From NCBI RefSeq assembly GCF_003010965.1, contig NZ_PGGM01000018.1, positions 1-64,000 on the forward strand: a DNA stretch of 64,000 nt, in the 5' to 3' direction. Position 1 is the stretch's first letter. Every line of letters starts with the position of its first letter. This document shows, in pieces, positions 55,760 to 63,778 of the stretch. The notes under the pieces were generated by a model that saw nothing but the letters and a program-made list of their open reading frames with translations, ran no database searches and was not told the origin of the DNA. A program made the translations under genes and the position numbers. The DNA comes from Phyllobacterium sophorae (lineage in GTDB: Bacteria > Pseudomonadota > Alphaproteobacteria > Rhizobiales > Rhizobiaceae).

Positions 55760-57010
55760 TCACTCCTCCTGCGCGGCAGCTTCGCTCAAGGGATGCAGCT
55801 GGAAGGTCTCCGGCGTCTGCGGCCGGTCATGGGGGCGGATGGCAAAATCAGGCCGTGCCGACGGGGCCTGCGATGCCCGGCGCAGACTGCGCCAGAATGC
55901 ATAGGAGCCATAGGCAGCATAACTGACAGCCATGGTGACGAAAAAGCCGGAAGGCCCGTTGAGATCCATCAGCCGTCCGGCGATCTGCGGCCCGATCATG
56001 CTGCCGACACCGTAAACAATCAGCAAGCCGCTGGAGATCTTGACGAATTCACTGGGTTCGGCGAAGTCGTTGGCGTGAGCTACGTTGAGCGAATAGATCG
56101 GAAACAGCACCGTCCCAAAGGCAAACATCAGCGCGTAGATCACCCAGGGCGTGGTCGGCTGGATCATGATCATCGCCAGCGATAGGGCCACGCCGCCGAT
56201 CCCCGCGACCACCATCACGTAGCGCCGGTCGACGAAATCAGAGATACGTCCAATGGGATACTGGAAAATCGCGCCGCCGATCATTGAACTCGCGATCATT
56301 GTAGCGATACCGAAGGTCGACAGGCCAATATCGCGCCCGTAGACCGCGGACAGGAAGTTCCATGCACCGGCGATGATCCCGGCAAGCAAAGAGCCTATCA
56401 GCGCCGCTGGCGATTTGCGGTAAAGCCCGGGAAGGTCGAGCGAAACCTGCGTCAGCGGCCGGGGCGACTGTGCATTGGAGAGACCTGTTGGCACCAGCGC
56501 CCCGGCATAGATCAGCGCCCCGATCATGAACAACGCCTGCGTGGCAGGATCGCCAAAGGGCAGGATATACTGGCCGACGAGAAGGCCAATCATTGAAACG
56601 ATCATATAGACCGAGAACACCATGCCGCGCGTACTGTTCGTGACGCGTTCGTTCAGCCAGCTCTCGATGACCATGTAGCTGCCTGCAAGCGAGAAACCAG
56701 CGAGTGCGCGAAACAGCGTCCAGGCCCAGGGGTTGATGATCAGCCCGTGAAACAGCATCGACATGGACAGGAGGGTGAGGAGGACGGCGAAGACGCGCAC
56801 ATGGCCAACCCGCCGCACAAGGCGCGGGACGATGATGCAGCCGCCCGTGAAGGCCAGCGCATAGCCCGTACCGAGCCAGCCGATTGTCGTCGGTGACCAG
56901 CCTTCCATGCCTGCGCGCAAGGGCAGCAGAATACCTGCTAGGCCTCCTGCCGTCAGCATCAAAAACGTGCTGGTCAATAGTGCCGTGATCGGCAAGAGCT
57001 GGCGAAACAT
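55760..57010 (-). CDS. Major facilitator superfamily transporter
   Basis: A 416-residue twelve-helix transporter starting MFRQLLPITALLTSTFLMLT. It shows the MFS loop 2-3 pattern (GTGYALAFTGGCIIVPRLVRRVGHVR) and the related repeat in the second half (GRISDFVDRRYVMVVAG). The start at 57010 is chosen so that the first helix begins at once. Substrate unknown. It ends directly against the EamA gene. Confidence 0.87.
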   Translation of the reverse strand: MFRQLLPITALLTSTFLMLTAGGLAGILLPLRAGMEGWSPTTIGWLGTGYALAFTGGCIIVPRLVRRVGHVRVFAVLLTLLSMSMLFHGLIINPWAWTLFRALAGFSLAGSYMVIESWLNERVTNSTRGMVFSVYMIVSMIGLLVGQYILPFGDPATQALFMIGALIYAGALVPTGLSNAQSPRPLTQVSLDLPGLYRKSPAALIGSLLAGIIAGAWNFLSAVYGRDIGLSTFGIATMIASSMIGGAIFQYPIGRISDFVDRRYVMVVAGIGGVALSLAMIMIQPTTPWVIYALMFAFGTVLFPIYSLNVAHANDFAEPSEFVKISSGLLIVYGVGSMIGPQIAGRLMDLNGPSGFFVTMAVSYAAYGSYAFWRSLRRASQAPSARPDFAIRPHDRPQTPETFQLHPLSEAAAQEE

Positions 57011-57127
57011 ATGTGTATCCTGTGTTTCAGTATCTGAAACTACAGGTTTCAATTGGCCCGCAAGCCAGCGATTACGACACTGTCATTCCAGTTTTGCGCC
57101 AAGTTTTGGCTGAAAAGGGCCTATGGA

Positions 57128-57955
57128 TTATTCCGTCAGCGCACGCAACCGCATTTTAACGCTGACGAAATCGCGCCAGGCAAAGCGTTTCTGCGCGGCA
57201 TTGCGCAGGAGATATGCGGGATGCAGCGTTGGCATGACGGGGATTTCAATTCCCGAAGCAGTCGAATGGCTTTTCCAGTTGCCGCGCAGCCGCAAAATGC
57301 CTTCCGTTGCATTGGTCAGCGCTTTGGCCGCCGGGCCGCCCAGCGCAACCAGCAATTTCGGGTTGGCAAGTTCGATCTGGCGCTCGAAGAAAGGGCGGCA
57401 AATCTCGGTCTCGAGCGGTGTCGGAGTGCGGTTGCCAGGGGGGCGCCACGGGATCGTATTGGCAATGTAGGCGGAGGTGCGGTCAAGACCGATGGCCGCC
57501 AACATGCGGTCCAGCAGTTGCCCCGAGCGGCCGATGAAGGGAACGCCCTCAAGATCCTCTTCGCGTCCCGGCGCCTCGCCGACAAACATGATCGAGGCGT
57601 TCGGATTGCCATCGGCGAAAACCAGGTTTTTGGCGGTGAATTTGAGATTGCAGCCATCGAAGGCGCCAAGCTGTTCGCGCAGCTCCTCCAGCGTCGCAGC
57701 GCTCGAGGCAAGCTGCCGGGCCATTGCGATCTTGGCATCATCCGGAACTGTAGCCCTGGTCAGGGTCGATGGCGCGGGTTGGCTCGGCTGCGGGCTTTCC
57801 GGCTGCTGCTGTGGGCCCGGGGCTCTTTGCACAGGGGCAGCGGGCGCAATGCGTTTCGCTTCAACCTGTGAAAAGCGGTCGACCGGCAAGTCTTCGAGCG
57901 GCGTATCAACGCCAGCCTCGGAATAGAAGTGCAGCAGTTCGCGCAGGTTCGGCAC
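57128..57955 (-). CDS. Uracil-DNA glycosylase (family 4/5 type)
   Basis: A 275-residue base-excision repair enzyme. The catalytic region includes FVGEAPGREEDLEGVPFIGR and SGQLLDRMLAAIGLDR, and the C-terminal part shows TLHPAYLLRNAAQKR. The long N-terminal extension (about 90 residues, with Pro/Gln-rich linker) is usual in Rhizobiales members. The four Fe-S cysteines of family 4 are not clearly present, so the sub-family is uncertain. GTG 57955 has AAAGGA upstream. Confidence 0.88.
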   Translation of the reverse strand: MPNLRELLHFYSEAGVDTPLEDLPVDRFSQVEAKRIAPAAPVQRAPGPQQQPESPQPSQPAPSTLTRATVPDDAKIAMARQLASSAATLEELREQLGAFDGCNLKFTAKNLVFADGNPNASIMFVGEAPGREEDLEGVPFIGRSGQLLDRMLAAIGLDRTSAYIANTIPWRPPGNRTPTPLETEICRPFFERQIELANPKLLVALGGPAAKALTNATEGILRLRGNWKSHSTASGIEIPVMPTLHPAYLLRNAAQKRFAWRDFVSVKMRLRALTE

Positions 57956-58011
57956 TGGATGATCCTTTGAGCTTTCAAATGACGTCGCAAATTGCTCGAC
58001 CTAATGCAAGC

Positions 58012-58623
58012 TCAAGAGGATGGAATGCGCGGATCCTGCACCAGATAAAATACGCGCTTTGGGGTAAAATCGGCGATCGGGAACGTGAATGTCGCGTTGC
58101 CGCCAGGGTCGAGCTTGCCTCCCCGGAAAATCATCCGGTCATAGGGTTCAAAATCGTCCCTGTAGCTGGCGAAGCCTTCAGACCGGATCATGCCCTTCTT
58201 GTCCCCTGGCTGATAGAAAGACAGCCCATCACCGTAATCGCTTGGTACATTCGGTTGTTCTTGCAGCTCGAAGCCAAATTCGATCCAGGGGTGGCCGCTG
58301 CCGTTGATTGCCCGAACCTGCAAATAGAAAAGAATTCCGATGTCTTCGCTCGGGTTTGCCTGGGCTATTTTTTCCGTTCGAATGATGAGGATGGTCGGTG
58401 TCGCGGAAGGGAATTCTTCGGTCAGGATGACCGGATCCTCAAAAGTGCCCTTGCCGCTGATCGAGCGAATTGTGAAACCTCCGCGTTCATCGGAAAACGA
58501 GTAGGACCCCGCCGTCCACAGTTCGCGCTCCTCCGCCGCTGCCCCCTCTGAAGCGTAGTCAGTGAAAAGCATGCAGATGGCAAGGAAGCCAAAGAGCATC
58601 CAACTCACTCGGAGCAGTTTCAT
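58012..58623 (-). CDS. Secreted hypothetical protein
   Basis: A 203-residue protein with a signal peptide (about 1-30, ending near EGAAAEE) and a beta-rich mature domain containing WTAGSYSFSDERGGFTIRS and DPGGNATFTFPIADF. No family is recognised and no catalytic motif is seen. It lies 56 bases upstream of the glycosylase gene on the same strand and may share its transcript. A 280-base gap separates it from the divergent ETF dehydrogenase gene. Confidence 0.72.
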   Translation of the reverse strand: MKLLRVSWMLFGFLAICMLFTDYASEGAAAEERELWTAGSYSFSDERGGFTIRSISGKGTFEDPVILTEEFPSATPTILIIRTEKIAQANPSEDIGILFYLQVRAINGSGHPWIEFGFELQEQPNVPSDYGDGLSFYQPGDKKGMIRSEGFASYRDDFEPYDRMIFRGGKLDPGGNATFTFPIADFTPKRVFYLVQDPRIPSS

Positions 58624-58730
58624 CCGGTCTCCAATCTGTTAGATGACGGACACTGAATTCAATAGCCGGAGTATGAACGAAAAGTGCAAAGGCGCAACTG
58701 CCGGATACGGATCAAGACGCAACGAAAATA

Positions 58731-58759
58731 TTGACGTTTACGTTAAGGGAAATTATGAA
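58731..58759 (+). promoter_or_regulatory. Possible sigma-70-type promoter
   Basis: TTGACG (58731-58736) and TATGAA (58754-58759) are separated by 17 bases, about 145 bases before the ETF dehydrogenase start. The match is partial and the leader would be long, so this is tentative. Confidence 0.3.
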
Positions 58760-58904
58760 ATCGAGCGATCGTCGTAGGATGAGGGCAATTGGCCGCATCT
58801 GGAATGCGTGCTAGCCACTGTCATACGGCTATTGTTGCGCTACAAATCGGAAAAACACGGGCTCAATCGTGTTTACGGGGCATACAGGCATTCAGGAGGA
58901 CATC

Positions 58905-60572
58905 ATGAGCGAGGCAACCGAACTTCCAGATCGCGAGAGCATGGAGTTTGATGTCGTGATCGTTGGAGGAGGGCCATCGGGCCTGTCCGCGGCCATCAGG
59001 CTCAAGCAGATCAATCCTGAGCTTTCAGTCGTCGTTCTCGAAAAGGGCGGTGAAATCGGCGCGCATATCCTTTCCGGTGCGGTGGTCGATCCCATTGGGG
59101 TCGACAAGCTCCTGCCCGGCTGGCGCGACGAGGAGGGGCATCCCTTCAAGACACCGGTAACGGCGGATCATTTCCTCGTGCTGGGTCATTCGGGCTCTAT
59201 ACGCCTTCCCAATTTCGCCATGCCGCCGCTGATGAACAATCATGGCAATTTCATCGTTTCTCTCGGCAATGTCTGTCGCTGGCTGGGGAGCAAGGCTGAA
59301 GAACTTGGCGTTGAGATCTATCCAGGCTTTGCCGGCTCGGAAGTGCTTTACGACGGCAAGGGCGCAGTTGTCGGTGTAGCGACCGGCGACATGGGCATCG
59401 AGAAAGACGGATCGCACGGGCCAGCCTATACCCGTGGTATGGCGCTCCTCGGCAAATATGTCCTGATCGCGGAAGGCGCGCGCGGCTCGCTGGCCAAGCA
59501 GCTGATCAATAAATTCAAACTCGATGAAGGCAAGGAGCCGGCCAAATACGGTATCGGACTGAAGGAGCTCTGGCAGGTCGATCCGGCCAGGCACAAGCTT
59601 GGCCTCGTCCAGCACTCTTTCGGCTGGCCTCTTGATTTGAAGACCGGCGGCGGATCGTTCCTCTATCATCTCGAGGACAACACGGTGGCCGTGGGCTTCG
59701 TCATGCACCTCAACTACAAGAATCCCTATTTGTCGCCGTTCGAGGAATTCCAGCGTTTCAAGACCCATCCTGCCATTCGGGGTACTTTCGAAGGTGGCAA
59801 GCGGTTATCCTATGGTGCGCGCGCGATTACCGAAGGCGGCTGGCAATCGGTACCCAAACTGTCGTTCCCCGGAGGCGCGCTGCTCGGCTGCTCGGCCGGT
59901 TTTGTCAACGTGCCGCGCATCAAGGGTTCGCACAATGCCATGCTCTCCGGCATGCTGGCCGCAGAACATGTGGCGCAAGCCATCGCGGCCGGGCGCGCCA
60001 ATGACGAGCTGATCGCTTATGAGAACGCCTGGCGCTCAAGTGAAATTGGCAAGGACCTGAAGCGCGTCCGCAATGTCAAGCCAATGTGGTCGAAGCTCGG
60101 CACGATCGGGGGCGTCGTTCTCGGTGGCCTGGATATGTGGCTTAACACGATTTTTGGCGGCTGGTCGCCCTTCGGCACATGGAAACATGGCAAGACCGAT
60201 GCGGCCTCGCTTGAACCCGCAAGCAAATACGGCCCGATCGCCTATCCGAAGCCGGATGGTGTCCTGACTTTCGACCGCCTGTCGTCGGTGTTCCTGTCAA
60301 ACACCAACCACGAGGAAAACGAGCCGGTTCACCTCATCGTCAAGGACCCTGCACTACAGAAGTCTTCCGAGCATGACGTCTATGCCGGGCCATCGGCACG
60401 CTATTGCCCGGCCGGCGTCTATGAGTGGGTCGAGGAGGCAACCGGGCCGAAATTCGTGATCAACGCGCAGAACTGCGTCCACTGCAAGACCTGTGACATC
60501 AAGGATCCCAACCAGAATATCAACTGGGTGCCGCCGCAGGGCGGCGAGGGGCCGGTTTATACGAACATGTGA
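58905..60572 (+). CDS. Electron transfer flavoprotein-ubiquinone oxidoreductase
   Basis: A 555-residue FAD and Fe-S protein that passes electrons from ETF to ubiquinone at the inner membrane. It has an N-terminal dinucleotide fold (VVIVGGGPSGLSAAIRL), the membrane-surface region, and a C-terminal 4Fe-4S site (CPAGVYEW, then CVHCKTCDIKDP). AGGAGG precedes ATG 58905. A strong terminator follows at once. Full length. Confidence 0.94.
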   Translation: MSEATELPDRESMEFDVVIVGGGPSGLSAAIRLKQINPELSVVVLEKGGEIGAHILSGAVVDPIGVDKLLPGWRDEEGHPFKTPVTADHFLVLGHSGSIRLPNFAMPPLMNNHGNFIVSLGNVCRWLGSKAEELGVEIYPGFAGSEVLYDGKGAVVGVATGDMGIEKDGSHGPAYTRGMALLGKYVLIAEGARGSLAKQLINKFKLDEGKEPAKYGIGLKELWQVDPARHKLGLVQHSFGWPLDLKTGGGSFLYHLEDNTVAVGFVMHLNYKNPYLSPFEEFQRFKTHPAIRGTFEGGKRLSYGARAITEGGWQSVPKLSFPGGALLGCSAGFVNVPRIKGSHNAMLSGMLAAEHVAQAIAAGRANDELIAYENAWRSSEIGKDLKRVRNVKPMWSKLGTIGGVVLGGLDMWLNTIFGGWSPFGTWKHGKTDAASLEPASKYGPIAYPKPDGVLTFDRLSSVFLSNTNHEENEPVHLIVKDPALQKSSEHDVYAGPSARYCPAGVYEWVEEATGPKFVINAQNCVHCKTCDIKDPNQNINWVPPQGGEGPVYTNM

Positions 60573-60575
60573 TCC

Positions 60576-60604
60576 AAAAGCCCGGCATTGTGTCGGGCTT
60601 TTTT
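60576..60604 (+). terminator. Rho-independent terminator after ETF-QO
   Basis: A perfect nine-base stem AAAAGCCCG (60576-60584) with CGGGCTTTT (60594-60602), a nine-base loop and a trailing T run. It starts three bases after the stop codon. Confidence 0.9.
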
Positions 60605-60632
60605 AGCTCTGGAAGCATCACAGGAGTTTCCC

Positions 60633-60938
60633 ATGATCACCTGCTATCTGAAATATGTCATCGATCCCTACAAAGTTGCTGAATTCGAGGAGTACGGCCG
60701 CCGGTGGATCGCTCTCGTCAACCGGCTGGGCGGCAACCATCACGGCTATTTTCTGCCGGGCGAAGGTGCCAGCAATATCGCTTACGCCATGTTCAGTTTT
60801 CCAAGCCTTGCCGCTTATGAGGATTATCGCCAGCGCATGGCGAAAGATCCGGAATGCCAGGAAGTGCTTGAGAGCGAAAAGCTTAATCGCAGCATCATCA
60901 GCTACGAGCGCAGTTTCCTGCGCCCGGTCTTCGAATAG
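60633..60938 (+). CDS. NIPSNAP family protein
   Basis: A 101-residue dimeric alpha-beta barrel-type protein (MITCYLKYVIDPYKVAEFEEYGRRW, HHGYFLPGEGASNIAYAMFSF, YERSFLRPV). NIPSNAP proteins bind small molecules or act in protein quality control; the role in bacteria is unknown. GGAG precedes ATG 60633. Its last 41 bases overlap the end of the convergent gene. Confidence 0.87.
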   Translation: MITCYLKYVIDPYKVAEFEEYGRRWIALVNRLGGNHHGYFLPGEGASNIAYAMFSFPSLAAYEDYRQRMAKDPECQEVLESEKLNRSIISYERSFLRPVFE

Positions 60939-61965
60939 GAAAGGCTGACCGGTCCGTGAGCATCACCGTCTGCTGATCGGGCCCGCTATCGTCCACGCCG
61001 CTGATCGAAAAGCGCAACAGCATCGGCAGATGATCCGAGCCCGCCGGCGCGAGCGTCTCTACCCGGGTTGGCGATATTCGTTGTGAAACCAGGATATGGT
61101 CGATGGGCAGGCCGATCCACCGCGCTGCATGCGCCAGCGTGCCGTTGACGAGCCAGCTCGGGCGCAGGCCTTCAACCGAGCGTGTCTGGCTCGCGACGGT
61201 GATGGTCTTGAGCGTTTGGCTCCAGGGCGTCGCGTTAAAATCACCGGCGATAATCGATGGTCCCTGCAATCTCTCGAAATAGGCTCTCAATTCCTCGACA
61301 TTCTCTGTCTGCTCGTATGGCCATGGCCAGCCGAGATGCAGGGCGACAATGATGGCACTGCGGCCGCCAAAATCGATACGTGCCAGTCCTGCCAGACTGT
61401 TGCCAATGCATTGCGGTGTAGTTCCAAGCGCAAATGGCCGGCGTGAGAGGATCGCAACGCCACCGATGCGTTTGGTACTCGGGCAGTAGAGATTGTACGG
61501 GTACCGCGCCTCGATCGCCTTTAGCTGCGGCCGCCAATTGTCGGAGGCCTCCTGCACGGTGATGACATCCGGTGCTTCACGTGCAATCAGGCGGATGAAA
61601 TCCGCTTGATTGCGGTTGTCATAACGCAGATTGAGCTGCAGCAGCTTGTACTCGGACCTGCCGACCGGTTCAGCCGATTGCACAGGTGTTTCAGCTTCGG
61701 CGGAAGGCGCTGGCGCAGGAACAAGGACCGTCGCGAGCGCGGTCAGGGCCAGGACAATCGCCATCAGACCTTCGCGCCACAGGCCGAGAAGCAGCGCTGG
61801 AATGGCGGATACCGCCATCAGCACGGCCAGGTGCATGCGGAAGTGCGCGAACGCATCGAATGCCGGATGGATTGCACCGAAGAATCCGAGGACAAGCGGT
61901 ACCGAAAACAGGATCGGCAGCAGCACGGCAGCGAGTGTCAGCCAGGAGCGATTTTTGGTAGTCAT
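60898..61965 (-). CDS. Membrane-anchored endonuclease/exonuclease/phosphatase protein
   Basis: A 355-residue protein with about three N-terminal membrane helices (10-30, 42-60, 65-83) and a periplasm-facing EEP domain holding VQEASDNW, IAGDFNATPW and GSDHLPMLLRF, the usual catalytic set. Similar proteins are widespread and of unknown substrate. It overlaps NIPSNAP tail to tail by 41 bases. The beginning lies next to a structured intergenic region. Confidence 0.87.
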   Translation of the reverse strand: MTTKNRSWLTLAAVLLPILFSVPLVLGFFGAIHPAFDAFAHFRMHLAVLMAVSAIPALLLGLWREGLMAIVLALTALATVLVPAPAPSAEAETPVQSAEPVGRSEYKLLQLNLRYDNRNQADFIRLIAREAPDVITVQEASDNWRPQLKAIEARYPYNLYCPSTKRIGGVAILSRRPFALGTTPQCIGNSLAGLARIDFGGRSAIIVALHLGWPWPYEQTENVEELRAYFERLQGPSIIAGDFNATPWSQTLKTITVASQTRSVEGLRPSWLVNGTLAHAARWIGLPIDHILVSQRISPTRVETLAPAGSDHLPMLLRFSISGVDDSGPDQQTVMLTDRSAFPIRRPGAGNCARS

Positions 61966-62219
61966 GGCCTTGCATTAAACCTGCAATTACGCCGCAATCA
62001 AGATGGCGGATGTAACGTCCTTTGGCGCTGAGAAGACAACCGGCGAGGCCGCGCGCACGGGAATATGCAACCCAGCAATCGTTGTCGTCTTCAACAATTT
62101 AAGCCAGGTTTTGAGCGGGTTTCGTAGGCAGAAGCAGCAGGCACCGAGCGAACAGGTGCATCAGGGTGGTGGCCTCCCTGACCCGGCAAGGGCCTTGCTT
62201 ATGAAACTGGAGGTGAACT
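61966..62219. other. Intergenic region upstream of the small ORF
   Basis: No firm gene. A 78-codon open frame (62003-62239) covers it but its composition looks non-coding. Near the right end, GGTGGCCTCCCTGACC (62168-62183) contains CCTCC, which is complementary to the GGAGG of the small ORF's ribosome-binding site at about 62209. Confidence 0.35.
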
Positions 62220-62306
62220 ATGCGGTATTTGCCGTTTAGCCTCACTCTGACAATGAAAAGAACCCGGACGAGTTGGTCGCTCAGCTTCCGGGTTCAATTC
62301 AACTAG
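62220..62306 (+). CDS. Very small ORF with strong ribosome-binding site
   Basis: A 28-codon ORF (MRYLPFSLTLTMKRTRTSWS...FN) with GGAGG seven bases before its ATG. A 12-codon ORF starting ATG 62201 overlaps it in another frame and stops at 62239. The coding part contains the inverted repeat GAACCCGG/CCGGGTTC, so the DNA may encode a structured RNA as well as, or instead of, a peptide. It could be a leader peptide, a small toxin or a non-coding RNA. No family is recognised. Confidence 0.35.
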   Translation: MRYLPFSLTLTMKRTRTSWSLSFRVQFN

Positions 62307-62315
62307 TCAGAAACC

Positions 62316-62341
62316 GAGGGGCGGGCGGAAGCTCGCTCCTC
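62316..62341. other. Strong hairpin with GGAA tetraloop
   Basis: GAGGGGCGGGC (62316-62326) pairs with GCTCGCTCCTC (62331-62341) over eleven bases with two G-U pairs, closed by a GGAA loop. No T run follows on the plus strand, so it is not a typical terminator; it may belong to a structured RNA with the small ORF just upstream. Confidence 0.55.
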
Positions 62342-62425
62342 ACTCCAATAAGAAATATAACACTTTTCCCGCTGTTTCCAAGCCGTATCAAATTCGACTT
62401 TTGATGCATAAACGTGGACCCGATT

Positions 62426-62872
62426 TCACAAAACCTTCTTCAGGCTATTCAAGAGGCGGTCGTGCTCGCCGTCGTCGAGCAGATGTTCAAGCTCCCCGTG
62501 CGTGCTCCTCCATATCGGCGTGACTTCCGAGAGCACGCGCATGCCTTCCGGCGTCAGTGCCAGCAGCCGGCTGCGCTTGTCCGCGGGATCGGGTGTAACC
62601 ATCACCAGGCCACGGCGCTCCAACGGCTTGAGTGCGGCGGTCAGTGTAGTGCGATCCATTGCCAATAAATGGGCTACGGAGCTAAGATTGGGAGGTTTCG
62701 GCCGGTTGAGCGACATGAGCAGTGAAAACTGGCCATTGGTCAGATCGAAGGGCCGCATTGCATCGTCGAATCGTCGCGCCAGCGCCCGAGCAGCCCGCTG
62801 GACTGCCAGGCACATACAGCTGTCGCGGACATGTATGGTCGTTTCGTAGGGTACTGAGATCGGCTTTGACAT
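62426..62872 (-). CDS. MarR family transcriptional regulator
   Basis: A 148-residue winged-helix regulator with the MarR pattern FDLTNGQFSLLMSL (helix 2), SSVAHLLAMDRTTLTAALKPLERRGLV (recognition region) and DPADKRSRLLALTPEG (wing). A short cysteine-containing N-terminus (RDSCMCLAVQRAARAL) could sense oxidants or ligands. It is divergent from the VOC-family gene with a palindromic site between, so it probably represses that gene and itself. Confidence 0.9.
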   Translation of the reverse strand: MSKPISVPYETTIHVRDSCMCLAVQRAARALARRFDDAMRPFDLTNGQFSLLMSLNRPKPPNLSSVAHLLAMDRTTLTAALKPLERRGLVMVTPDPADKRSRLLALTPEGMRVLSEVTPIWRSTHGELEHLLDDGEHDRLLNSLKKVL

Positions 62873-62880
62873 GGCCTATA

Positions 62881-62898
62881 TATGTTGATATCAACATA
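62881..62898. promoter_or_regulatory. Palindromic operator between marR-type and VOC genes
   Basis: The perfect palindrome TATGTTGATATCAACATA lies eight bases from the regulator's start codon. MarR proteins bind such 16-20-base inverted repeats. A related half-site, TGTCAACAT, follows at about 62901. Binding by the adjacent regulator is inferred. Confidence 0.7.
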
Positions 62899-62962
62899 AT
62901 TGTCAACATTCAATCACGTGTGTTCGTTACAGTCCGGGTAATCATGAAAAGGAGGAGCCATC

Positions 62963-63730
62963 ATGACCAATCGCGGCAATTTCATTTGGTATGAACTGAT
63001 GAGCAGTGACGCGCAAGCGGCTGAAAGCTTTTATTCCAACGTGGTGGGTTGGGGCACGCAGGACTCCGGCGTTCCGAACATGAAATATACCTTGCTGACG
63101 GTTGATAGTAAGCCTGTCGCCGGGATGATGACCACACCCGAAGGCTGCAATACCGGCGTGGAGTCGATGTGGTCGGGCTATGTCATGGTCGATGATGTCG
63201 ATCAGTACGCGAAACGCGTCAAAGATGCCGGGGGCAAAGTGTCCGTCGAACCGCAGGATATTCCCAATGTGGGCCGGTTTTCCGTCGTGGCCGATCCGCA
63301 AGGCGCGCCGTTCACCTTGTTCAAGCCCTCCATGGACGAACGCGGTGATTTCCCCACCCCTCCGACTGCCGGTACGATTGGCTGGCACGAATTGATGACC
63401 AGTGATTGGAAGAGCGCGTTCGAATTCTACTCTGGCCTGTTTGGCTGGACCAAAGGCGATGCGATGGACATGGGCCCGATGGGAACCTATCAGATTGTCG
63501 AGCGTGACGGCCAGATGTTCGGCGCGATGATGAACGATCCGGAGCCCGGGGCGTCACCAGTCTGGCGCTATTATATCTGTGTGGATGATATTACGTCCGC
63601 TGAAAGCCGGCTTAAAGCCAAGGGCGGGCAAGTGCTCTTTGGTCCAGAGGAAGTGCCGGGCGGACAGTGGATATTGCACGCCAAGGATCCGCAGGGTGTC
63701 TTTTTCGCCCTGGTTGGCAATCGCGCATGA
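62963..63730 (+). CDS. VOC (glyoxalase/bleomycin resistance) family protein
   Basis: A 255-residue protein made of two vicinal-oxygen-chelate units: residues about 6-118 (FIWYELMSSDAQAAESFY ... PQGAPFTLFKP) and about 130-253 (IGWHELMTSDWKSAFEFYSGLFGW ... PQGVFFALVG). It matches the tandem-domain type found beside MarR regulators. GGAGG precedes ATG 62963. The substrate is unknown; a detoxification role is likely given the regulator. Confidence 0.88.
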   Translation: MTNRGNFIWYELMSSDAQAAESFYSNVVGWGTQDSGVPNMKYTLLTVDSKPVAGMMTTPEGCNTGVESMWSGYVMVDDVDQYAKRVKDAGGKVSVEPQDIPNVGRFSVVADPQGAPFTLFKPSMDERGDFPTPPTAGTIGWHELMTSDWKSAFEFYSGLFGWTKGDAMDMGPMGTYQIVERDGQMFGAMMNDPEPGASPVWRYYICVDDITSAESRLKAKGGQVLFGPEEVPGGQWILHAKDPQGVFFALVGNRA

Positions 63731-63754
63731 TCCGTATCTGCTAACGAGACAGTT

Positions 63755-63775
63755 ACAGCCTCGGTATGAGGCTGT
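63755..63775. terminator. Hairpin between convergent genes, possible terminator
   Basis: ACAGCCTC (63755-63762) pairs perfectly with GAGGCTGT (63768-63775) around GGTAT. It sits between the VOC gene and the convergent amn gene, but neither strand has a clear T run, so termination is uncertain. Confidence 0.4.
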
Positions 63776-63778
63776 GAC

